From: Otatea glauca
Lineage: Eukaryota; Streptophyta; Magnoliopsida; Poales; Poaceae
Direction of reading: 5' to 3'
Length of the DNA: 64,000 bases
Assembly (NCBI GenBank): GCA_036346275.1
Contig: JAYEVK010000275.1
Coordinates: 186,001 to 250,000, forward strand
Both the position numbers and the translations under genes were made by a program. Below are positions 13,201-24,595 of the stretch, piece by piece. A model generated the notes under the pieces. That model was given only the letters and a program-made list of their open reading frames with translations. It had not been told where the DNA came from and did no database searches. How positions within the stretch are numbered: the first letter of the stretch is position 1; every line of letters starts with the position of its first letter.

Positions 13201-16200
13201 ATGGATCTTGTCTCCCAGCGTATCATCACATCTCGGCATGTGATTTTAAATGAATCCTCCTTTCCTTTTGCAGCTGATTCCTCAATGGAAATATATGATT
13301 TTTTTGGACGATACCAACCCTAACATCCCTTTCACCCACCCACCTGCTGAAATTCCCGCTGTGCACTTCGCTACGCAACCAATTTCCCTACAACAGTGCC
13401 TAACTTGCTGCCTGCGGCAGACCTTACTCCTGCCGCGATAGCTCCCTTCCCTGCCACCCACCCACCTACCGAAATTCCTACCACGCCCTCTTGCGTGCCA
13501 GCCAATTTCCCTGCCGCAGAGCATAACTTGCTGCCTGCGGCAGATCCTTCTCCTGCCGTGGCAGCGTTCGCCCCCTGCCACGGCAGCGTCTGCACTTGCC
13601 GCAGCAGCCCCTTCTCCTGCCATGGCAGCTAGCTCTACTACGGCCGTGCCCACAACCAATATTCACATGAGATCACACTCCAGCATCCACTGGGTCCACG
13701 TGAAAAACTCAACCTTCACGCTGCCACCTTCTCCCATTCCCATTTCTGATCGCACTACTCTCAAAGACTCTCATTGGCATGCTGCCATGGTCGATGAGTT
13801 TCATGCACTTCTTTCCAACAACACTTGGGACCTTGTTTCTCCTCCATCCAATGCCAACAACGTCTCCGGCAAATGGATTTTCCACCACAAATTCAACCCC
13901 GATGGCTCTCTTGAGTGCTACAAGGCCCGTTGGGTTCTTCATGGTTTTTCTCAAGAAGCCGGCGTTGATTTTGACGAGACTTTTAGTCCAGTGGTCAAGC
14001 TGGCCACCATTCAAGTCGTGATCTCCATGGCTCTTTCCTCCAACTGGCCAATACATCAACTCAACATCAAGAATTCCTTCTTACATGTCACTCTTTCCGA
14101 AGTCATTTATTGACACTAAGCCAACAGGCTTTGAGGATCCCTCTCGACCTAACGTCGCTTGAATCATTCTCTTTATATTCTCAAGCAAGCACCACGTACA
14201 TGGTACTAGCAATTCACCTCTCATGCTTTCTCTCTCAGTTTTATTCCCTCTTAAGTCCGACACGTCCTTATTTGTTCCTCATAGTTCGTTCAGCATGGCA
14301 TATCTTCTTCTTTACATTGATAGCATTATTCTCACAACATCCTCCGACCAGCTTCTTCAACATATCATTTGTGCACTTCGATCAGAGCTTGCCATGGCCG
14401 ACCTTGGTGCACTTCACTATTTTCTCGGCATCACGATCACCCGCACGTCCACTGGCATGTTTCTTTTGCAATCCAAATATGTCGCTGAGTTGCTCGACCG
14501 TGCAGGCATGTCATCTTGTAAACCTTGTTCCACTCCCATTGACACCTCGTCGAAGCTCCCTTCTGATTTAGGCGCTACCGTGGCTAATCCTGTAGCCTAC
14601 CATAGCATAGCAGGTGCCCTTCAATACCTCACCTTCACTAGGCCTGACATCTTGTTAGGGTTAGAGAGATAAAACGAGACAAAGATTTTAACGTGGAAAA
14701 CCTCATGAAGGAGGAAAAAACCATTGGAAACAACCCCCCCAATGTACATGTAAATTGAGAACAAACCAAAATAGTGGATTTGTCTCCTATGGTTTTTTCC
14801 AACAAAAGTGAGGTTTTCCATGTTAAAATCTTTGTCCCGTTTTATCTCTATAACCCTAACATGTCGCATATGCCGCGCAGTAGATTCGCCTTCACATGCA
14901 TGATCTGCGTGAGGTCATCTTTCTTTGGTGAAGCAGGTGTTGAGATACCTCAAGGGCACTCTACACTAAGTTCTGCAGCTCACTTTGTCTACCTTGCACG
15001 CCTCGGTCGCCTACACCGATGCCAACTAGGCTGGCCACCCTAACACACGATGCTCCATGTTGGGCTTCTGCCTTTTTTTAGGCGAGAATTTGGTATCTTG
15101 GTCATCCAAACAGCAATCCATCATCATCTCTCGTTCTAGCGCTGAGGCCGAGTACCGTGTTGTGGCTAATGCCGTCACCGAAGCAAGCTTAGTGCGGCAA
15201 CTTCTACAGGAGTTATGGTGACCTCTTCTACGTGCTACCATTGTATTTTGCGACAATGTTAGTGCCGTCTACATGTCTACCAATCCGGTTCAACATCAAC
15301 ACACGAAGCATATCGAGATCGACTTCACTTCGTCTATGATCAAGTCGGCTTTGGCGAATCACGTTCCCTCTGGAATCGCAGTTCGCCGACATCTTCACCA
15401 AAGGATTGCTGTCGTCACCCTTCCTCGATTTCCGGTCAAGTCTTAACATCTGCAAACTTCCCGTTGCGACTACGGTGGAGTGTTAGTTGTACGTACGTGC
15501 ACTGATAGAAACCCAACTAATGATATCTTCGAAAGCGATCTTATCCCATACAACTAACTCTTGATGTACTATAAATATATGATCAATGGAATGCCATGTG
15601 TGTGGCTTCTCCCAAACTTACACCCGAGACCCCAAGAAAAGGAGTGAGGGAGATCACCTATTCTTCTCTAACCCTGTGAGGAAAGCAGCCTCTGCCAATG
15701 AAGCAAGAAGACTTCCCTTACCAGCATCCCTTTCATCATTAACAGCATACTCACTAACAAATACCTGGAATTAGATCATTGCATAGTCAGTTCCAACATA
15801 CTTTCTGTATATCCAACATCCAAGGATGTCGATAAGCAAGAGAACTATGATGATGCAGATAAACAAAGCAACCAACAAAGCACCAAGGTTCCCTAGATCA
15901 TGAAAACAGTTTCATGCTTTTTACTACTTGATAGTTAAGCTCACCCTATCAAAAAATCTAAAACAAAAAGATAGCATCCACATCATCATTAATGGAAAAT
16001 TGCATATCTAATATAATGAATTCAATATAATTTCTTATATAATTTAATAAACGAAGCTGTCAACCACAGTTATAGAAGAAAATGGAGAAATAATGTCCTA
16101 AAAACATCCTAGAGAAGTCAGAAAGAAAGGTCCATGAAAGGCACAGCCTTTTCAAAACTAGTTTTAGGGATATCTACAGATCTAATACCAAAATAGACCC

Positions 16201-19016
16201 TCCATAGACATCATAAAAACTAAGACATACCTTTGGCCCGGTACGTGATGTCCTGTCAAACTTATTCTTCATGAGAAAAAGATCAGCAGCATTGGTATAG
16301 ACCTACAAAAAAAGTAATATCTGAAGAGTTATACTGATAAAAGGGAAATACAAAGCTCTGGTGAAAGTCATGAGACAAAATCTAAACAGGAGAAATGACA
16401 AACAAATTTGGAAGCAAGAAATTTACATGGAAATCATAAAAATCAGCAGGATGGTCAAGTGGCCTAGACGAGCCATCACAATTTGAAATCATTTGAATGT
16501 CTGGATAGGCCTCTCCTATAGCATTGTAAAACTTGAGGTAATTTCCTGTTAAATAGAATTAAAGAACATCATGTGCAAAGTGGCACTGTAACTCTCTAAG
16601 CTATGATTAAAAAAAGAGAGCTTAATTCATGCGCACAACCAATTGAACCTCAACAAACTGGCAAATGAACGGCTCAATTTTCCTACCATTTTCTTTTTGT
16701 TCATTATTTTCTCAAATGTTTATTTGTGTGCTTTTGTCAGGATGCAAACATAATAACATATATTGCTGTGATCATAGTTGATTCCACAAAGTAAAGATGG
16801 CAAAAAGAATTAAAAAAGGGAAATAAAGAAGAAGAAAAGGTGTTTTTAGATATGCAGATCAACAGAAGGCAGCCATAAATGATGAAATGTGTCAACTAAA
16901 CTTGACCATTACAATATATATATATATATATAGTGGCGCTATTCTGCGTCTGCGCGTAGAACTAGTATTCTACGCGCTGGCCGTAAGCACCGCGCAATGA
17001 TGTCTATCGAGTAAAATACACTTGGCCCAGTAATTAAAGCGGCACAACATGTAAACGTTTTACGACCGAACGTTGAGTGTGAACTCAGATTGATAGTAAA
17101 CCATTTCACGTACATAGCCAGAGCAACTAGAAAATATGTTCCTATAGTTTTGCACATGAATCTTGTTTATATTTGTTTAGGCATATCTTTCAAATGAGAA
17201 TGATTTTGGTCTTGAAATTTTACAGGGAAGTAGAATCCACCCTCCCCTACTTATGGTAATTTTTTGAGAATTTTTGAAAACTTGTACATGTAATTTCCAT
17301 ATGTTGTAACGTAAATTACTATATATTGACCTACATTTTACTGCATGTACAATATAATCTGCGCAGATTCTTCATTCGGTAGTAAAGTCAGTGAAACCTT
17401 ATGGATATTACACATATAGCTGCTGTGTACAGCATGTAGTAACACATTGAGTAATTAGCAGTAAAATATAGCTTTCTTAGCAGTAAAAAGTATTATATGC
17501 TGCTGTTCGGCATTTTGTTATTTTCATATCGTTCAAATCTGATTGAGTTTGGTTTTCAAATTTTATAGGGCTGTAAAATATTACCTCCCCTACGTGTGAT
17601 AATTTTTTGAGAATTTTTTGCAGTAAAATGTTATTTTTTTAACAGTAAAAGATAGTATATGTTGTTGTTTGCCACTTTGTTATTTTTGTATCTCTCAAGT
17701 CCGATTGAGTTTGGTCTTCAAATTTTAAAGCATTGTAGAAGCTGAACTCCCCTACATGTGGTAATGTTTTTGAGAATTTTTTAAATATTTTACTGCTGAT
17801 TCGACAGACAGAACTAAATTTTTATTCATGAAAACCAATAGTACAAATTTTCAAAAATTCTAAACAAATTACTATAGATCTTGGAGGTGAGATTATGCAA
17901 CCCTAAAAAGATTAAAGATCAAACTCAATACCATCTGAAAGATATGAAAAAGACAAATTCGGTTGACTAGTGATTTTTTAATGTCTAGTGCTTTGTCAAT
18001 TTCATATCTTTCAAATGCGATTGAGTTTGGTCTTCAAATTTTGTAAAGTTGTAGAAACTCATCTATCCTACATATGGTAAGTTTTTGAGATTTTTTGAAA
18101 ACTTATACATATGATTTTTATAGATATTACACCATATAGCTGCTGTGTACAACATGTAGTAACTCATTGAGTAATTAGCAGTAAAATGTAGCTTTGTTGG
18201 CAGTAAAAAGTACTATATACTGCTGTTTGGCACTTTGTTATTTTCATATCTCTTAAATCTGATTGAGTTTGGTCTTCAAATTTTATAGGATTGTAAAATA
18301 TTACCTCCCCTACGTGTGATAATTTTTTGAGAATTTTTCGCAGTAAAATGTTTTTTTTACAGTAAAAGATAGTATATGCTGCTGTTTGCCACATTGTTAT
18401 TTTCATATCTCTTAAGTCCGATTGAGTTTGGTCTTCAAATTTTACAGCATTATAGAAGATGAACTCCCCTACATGTGGTAATTTTTTGAGAATTTTTTTA
18501 ATATTTTACTGCTGATCCAGCAAACAGAATGAAATTCTTATTCATGAAAACCAACGGTACATATTTTCGAAAATTCTGAAGAAATTACTATAGATAGGGA
18601 AGGTGAGATTATATAACCCTGTAAAATTTGAATATCAAAATCAATACCATCTGAAAGATATAAAAAAGACAAAGAAAAAACAGATTTGTGTACAAACTAC
18701 AATACGCATTAACTAGCTGTGTTCAGCAACGCATGAACTAGTAACAAATTCGGCAGTAATTCTATCTGTTGTTCTATAGTAAAACGTGTTTGTGATTTAC
18801 TACTGAATTGGATTCATGTGTACTTTGTATGCGCTTTGCTAGTAAATTTATCTGTTGTTCTGTAGTAAAATATTTTGTGATTTACTACCAGACTACATTT
18901 ACTGGTGTTCTTTGAAATGCATTAACTCACTACGTTTCGACCAGCGCGTAGATTTTACTTCTCCGGCCAGAACGCAGAATAGCTATTCTACGCTCGGGAG
19001 TAGAATAGCGCCACCG

Positions 19017-19053
<37 letters not shown>

Positions 19054-19096
19054 GTATATATGTATATATATATGTATATATATATATGTATATATG

Positions 19097-19147
<51 letters not shown>

Positions 19148-22100
19148 AAAGTTACCTTGGTAAAATTCCTTCCCACAATCTTCGTTCCCAATAGCGACAT
19201 ACTTCACTGGAAATCGTTCAGGATGCCCCATTGCAGCTCTAACAGAGCCCCATGTTGATTCTGCACTCCCCCTTGCAAACTCAAGACTGTCCAATACATC
19301 CTATAGCAAGAAAATAGAATTATCTTGAAACATAATGAACTTAAAATCATGAGAAATGCATAGGGCTGAAAATTTATTTCAGTATGATGGCCATCTGCTA
19401 TTATGGGAAAATAAACAGAAGGAATAACAATTTTTCAGAACATTGACATAGTTAACCCACTACACAAGTCCTGTTGCGATGTTTTTTTTTCTTTGAAGAT
19501 CAATTGTGCCAGTTTGGCTTGAACATAAGCTGGTGAGTCGCCTTAGAGATGACAAAAGTAAAAAATTGTGCCAACTATGTCACTTATTCAATATCGTCGA
19601 AGTATAAGTTCTTTGAGCCTCGTTCAATCGAGCATACACATTATTAGATATGTTGTGTCATTCGGATCCCAGGAACTAGTCTCTATAGGTTTTTCTTTTG
19701 ACAAGACCACCTAGCTTACCTGCACCTAACATGCCCATCAAAAAGTTTTGAAAAAAAGCATTTGAGCTATATGTTTTTTTATCTCCTACACGCACTCAAA
19801 TTAAAATTAAACACTATTGCACAGGTAGTGATGCCCAACAATTGCTTGCAGTGCATTTAAGAGGGAAAATCAATTTTCTATTATATCAGAAGAAGTAGCC
19901 TTCAAAATCAAAGAAGACAATGAGCAATGTCAAAGGGCCTTCACCACCTGATCTCCCCTTGCTTTTTTTTTAACGCAATGGCAGGAGCTATGTCTTTTCA
20001 TTGAACAGGGAGGAATGAACAAACCTGATCTCCCCTTGCTTTCCTTTGTTTTTGCCTTTTGTGTGCAATCAGGTTTTAGTTGTCACCCTGGTTGGAGACC
20101 CCATGACTTGTGTTTTCCATGGGTAGTGCCACGCTCTTTTCTGGCTTAGGCCAGACTCTTGTTCAGTTATTTGCTTCCTTCTTTTAATACATTAGGCAGA
20201 ACTGTTGCCATTTTGCTCAAAAAAAAAGGGGCTTTGCTCATACAATGGAAGATCTAGGGCACTGAAAATCTACCTTTACAAAAGGTGCGATGACAGTGGT
20301 GTCAACTTCATCATGGTGGCTGATCCCTAAATTTCAAGTAGAAACACCAAGCAGTCAATGGGTGTACTAGCGATGATTAAAGATAATTAAAATACAAAAA
20401 AATAAATATACAACAAAAATTTACCAACGTTGAACACCCAGACTGGGGAAGCGCCTAGGTCTTCCGCAAGCTTTCAAGAACATTTTGAAAAAAATATATG
20501 ATGAAATATGCTGACATCAAACGACGATAAACTCATACAATATTAATTAACACATACCTGGAGAAACTCATAATATCCAAGGCCATCATCGGTCCAGTAA
20601 TTCCAAACATCACCAAAGTGCCCAGGTCTGTCTTCCCATGGACCAATAGTCTCCCTCCATCTGAAAGCATTTCTTAACCAATTGCCTTCAACAAAGCAAC
20701 CCCCTATCAAAAGTGCCATACAAATAATGTGACTCAATCTGGTTACTTCAACTCATCACTGTCTAGAATAAAAAATATTCATTATAGTAGCCATATGGAA
20801 AATACAGAAAAATCTATGACCATCAGGGACCAAATCGTCATTTATCATTTTAACATGCCTTTCCAGATTAACTCATCATAAATTTTGGAAGTTTTACTCT
20901 AGAGTCTTAAATATTTATTTGTTGTGCTGTACAATTAACATAACTTGTCAAGTCAATTCGTAACTAACAATTAACATCATCCCTGCTAATCTGGACTAGG
21001 AAGATTACTGAGTTGTACAATGAAGGTCTGCTCTCAATGGTTGTTTTTCTCTTAAACAGAGATATTATGTAAATAACAGGGCAACCATATCTTGGAATAT
21101 AACACTAAAATAACAAGAAATGTATGCTGACTGCTCAATATAGTTTATTCTTATAAAATAAAGTAGTGTTAGATCCTTGGACTATACCACAAGATAAAAA
21201 TTGTTTGCTGGGTACATCATCTTCATGATATATCTTCTGGATCAGCTAACTTGATACGTACTACAACATTAGGGATGTGTTGATCTAAGATATTCAGCAC
21301 ATTAGGCCTTGTCTCCTGATTTGCAATCATCAAAATATTTGCATTCTACTGGAAACAAAAATCTGAGACCGACCGAAAGGTTGGTATTGAATATAAGCAT
21401 TGCAGTACACAGGAAAATACAGTGTATTTATACTATATTGTGATAGGTCAGTCATTAGTACTTCCTTTGGGAGACTTGATAAAATTTTGTGAGTGTTAGC
21501 ATGTTCAGGTTTGAGTTCAGTTGCTTAACTACTAGTTTCTGCCTAATCCTGATGCAAAGTAGAAGTTTAGCGGAAAATAATTGGATAAAATCCATTATCA
21601 TAAACATGCTAGAAGTTTAGAACACATGCGTGCAGCCTTCAAAAGTTGATTTTGATCAGATAACATAGCAAATACCAGGAAATCGTAGGAATTGTGGTCT
21701 TAAATCCAAAAGCATGTATATGAGTTCCTTGCGAAAACCGTGGCCCTGTGTGTAGAACAAAATAGCGATTAATGTCTCTCATAAACTCATAGAAAATATG
21801 GTCTGGCATTAGAAAAGGAGTATTAATTTTTTGCTCATTTCTATAAAATGAATATAAATCATTTGATTTGATCTTATCAGTCAACAATGAGAACTATTGG
21901 ACCAACATTTTGGTGATGCTTTTGATTATGATTGAATTATTTATAATCCTGATAACAGATAATTTGAAGAGAGTGTCCATTGAATATATGCTTGCTAGTT
22001 AATAGTTATCAAAACAATGATTTTTTTTCTTTTTAGGACAATAGGATTCTAGGTAATATACTTTCTTGATTTCTTCTTGAATCTTCACAAGCTGTTCCCA

Positions 22101-24557
22101 GATCACATCATGACTTTGTGATTGTCATTAGCCAATAGCAAGACAAAGGATACAAACGCAATGCACCTTGTATGTGTCTGAAGGCATAAGTGACACTTGA
22201 TCAAACCATATTACTCCCCTTTTGGAAGTTGTTAATTCAAGTCTTGAAGTTCTGCATGTTCCTTGAGCTAATAATTGCAGCTCTATCTTCGTCCAATTTG
22301 ACATATCAATATCTCTGCAACAATGCATACGAAATCCTTTCAATTAGTGAAGGAAAGAACAAATTTAAAAATCGTCTTATCTCAGTGTTAGGGACAAGAT
22401 ACATACACTATAGAAGCTGATGCCAGATTTTGCAATCCACCTGAGCAAGTGAGTGAAGCTGTCAACTCCGCAGATTCCAATGATCTGATATACATGACAA
22501 GATTATAGGTCTTTCCTTCTTCTATGTTCTGAAAGTTGAAATGGTCACGTTACAAAATCTGAAAGGAAAAGGTTGAAATGGTTTGGAGAAAAACCATAGC
22601 AGTGATTCCAAGGAAGTGGAGCACAGACATTAGATAGAAAGTTAACATTAACCATGAAAATGATCAACGTGAATTGAAACCAAACAGAAAATAGGTTAGC
22701 TCGGCTATATCTTTGTTTCACTTTTAGGGGAAAAAACTTTGCTATAATTTTTTAGTGACAACACTGTAGTATGTAAACTCTTGGTTAAAAAAGATTTTTT
22801 TTATAATTACTTATATTTTCATGCTGATATGCCAGTCCACTTATGTATTGAAAATCATACCATGCCCCAGAATCCCGGGTTGTAAATACCAACACCACCA
22901 GCTGGACATTTGTCACAGAGAACATCCATCCTTAGAGCAACAATATTTCGACTGAAACAAGACACACTATCAGTCGCCACATATATGGAGGATTCATCTC
23001 CGATGATGGACCATGGGTCTATGTTTGAAGGGGTGAGGAGCCCTCCAGCTTCAAATCCTGAAACATAAATTCTTCCAACACAGTTAAGGCTAAACATCAA
23101 ATGTTAATGACAAGTTGTAAAAGGAAAAGGCCATGTGTTTGTTCCATTGTTATATTCTTTAGTACTGAATTTTAGGGTTTTTTTTTAGTTCTATAGCAAT
23201 GCTCAGAACTATCTAGGGAACAGAAAACAAGCAGCATGAAGAACTGTCAACTATCTTTATGAAATGGGATAAATATACCATTAACAGAACTTGTTCAATA
23301 AATGTTCCTGTAAAATAAGTTCTACATTTCATTTGCACAAAAGGGCACTTTACTCTCTTATTTTCATCCATTAACCATTTGACCTATGGGAACAATTGTT
23401 ATAAGGGAAACTTTGGATATACGTTGCTGCAATATTTGAGGTTTTGAAAAATGCCACTAGGTGTCTCACTGACATGGGGGCAGCACAAGGCACTGAGTCA
23501 CTGCCTGCCCTGGCATTTATTTATCTATTCCCTTGGAAACAACCAAGTCTGCAACTTAGTCAAGTGCATCCAGTCGCTTCTCATAGCAGTTTTCCAATAG
23601 GCATGTATAACAGCTGAGAGTAATAGTGGTACCTCTGTTACTTACAAGCTCTGCCCATATTCCTCCAGCTCCAGCATGGTTTATCTCCTAGAATATTCAG
23701 TGATCGAGTTATCATGAATTATGTGAATAATCTAGAGTGTTCATATTATAATGAACATGCGATGAAACTTAAAGCACGTGTTAACAAAAAATTCATGCGC
23801 CCCCCTCTTGCCACACAAATAAGTAATGGCAGACAAAAATTCAAAAGGAAATAAGAGCTCTTTTAAGGTACACCATATAACCTCTCCAGAGGTAAGAGCT
23901 CTAACGAATTTGAACAGTTGATTGTTAATGGTTTGATTTGGTCAATAAGATGTGGTACGGGCTCCACCAAGTTAATGTGCAGCAGCAAGAAAAGGAAAGA
24001 AATAACATAATTAATTATCCTACCTAATCTTGGTCATGCGCGCATTCTAGGAAGTTAATGGGATATCCTAACTGAAGGTGCAAAGTGCACCACATTAATA
24101 GTTGGATTTTTTTAAAAAAATAATATAATTTTTAAGTAATTTTACAAAAATAATAGCCAAAAAATTACAAAACTACACCTCTATCGTCATTTCAATTAGC
24201 GACAGAAACTTTATCGCCAATTCAATTGGTGATAGAAAATCTGCCGCTAATTCCTATCACTAATTCATTTGGTGACAGAAGACTGAGCTTTGTTGACCAA
24301 ATGAATCTGCGACAAAGCAGACATCTATCACCAATTGAATTGGTGACAGATCTTGTGTCACTAATTGAATTGGCGACAGAAGCTCTATCGCCATTTCATT
24401 TAGCGGCAGAGCTTCTGTCGACATTTCTTTTGGGGTATTATTTTTATAAAATTATTTGAAAAATATATTATTTTTATAAAAATCCTTAATAGTTGGCCTA
24501 CATGTCAATGAAATCGCAGAAGTTTGGATTTTCGGTATTCAAATTAGATAGTGGGAG

Positions 24558-24595
<38 letters not shown>

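Larger units (their letters stand above)
9446..15260 (+). pseudogene. degenerate copia gag-pol
   Basis: Readable in pieces. Gag spans about 9480-10600. Protease motif DTGATAHM is at about 10650. The GAG-pre-integrase zinc region (WHCRLNHPGRHALHRL type) follows at about 12500-12640 after the solo LTR, then part of the integrase core with HNGKAKRIIRTVNDIIRALL near 12880. Reverse transcriptase runs 13700-14650 and RNase H about 15010-15225 (AYTDANW-type and SRSSAEAEYR motifs). Stops and frame changes separate these blocks. Both RT catalytic regions are altered: the first aspartate motif reads NIKNSFLHV instead of DVKNAFLHG, and the YVDD box reads YIDS. The element could not encode active enzymes. 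A ~125-bp direct duplication lies at about 13330-13570, between integrase and RT. Confidence 0.85.
9275..15622 (+). mobile_element. Ty1/copia LTR retrotransposon in intron 13
   Basis: Element of 6348 bp bounded by LTRs 9275-9445 and 15481-15622 and flanked by CCCCA (9270-9274) and CCCGA (15623-15627), a 5-bp TSD with one mismatch. Directly after the 5' LTR is TGGTATCAGA (9446-9455), the initiator-tRNA-Met primer-binding site typical of copia. The gag-protease-integrase-RT-RNase H order is readable, but decayed. Two later insertions lie inside it: a solo LTR (10983-12426) and a foldback element (14654-14860); without them it would be about 4.7 kb. It is antisense to the host gene, and its 3' LTR ends 35 nt from the intron's 5' splice site (15657), yet that splice site is preserved. 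Confidence 0.92.

Noticed and set aside
13282..13666. Ala/Gly-rich minus-strand ORFs up to 125 aa
   Set aside because: Shadow of the duplicated GC-rich spacer between copia integrase and RT.
18855..19258. Tyr/Ile-rich ORFs on both strands near 19.0-19.15 kb
   Set aside because: Translations of the TA/TATATG microsatellite; part of the minus-strand frame is also genuine arabinofuranosidase exon 10.
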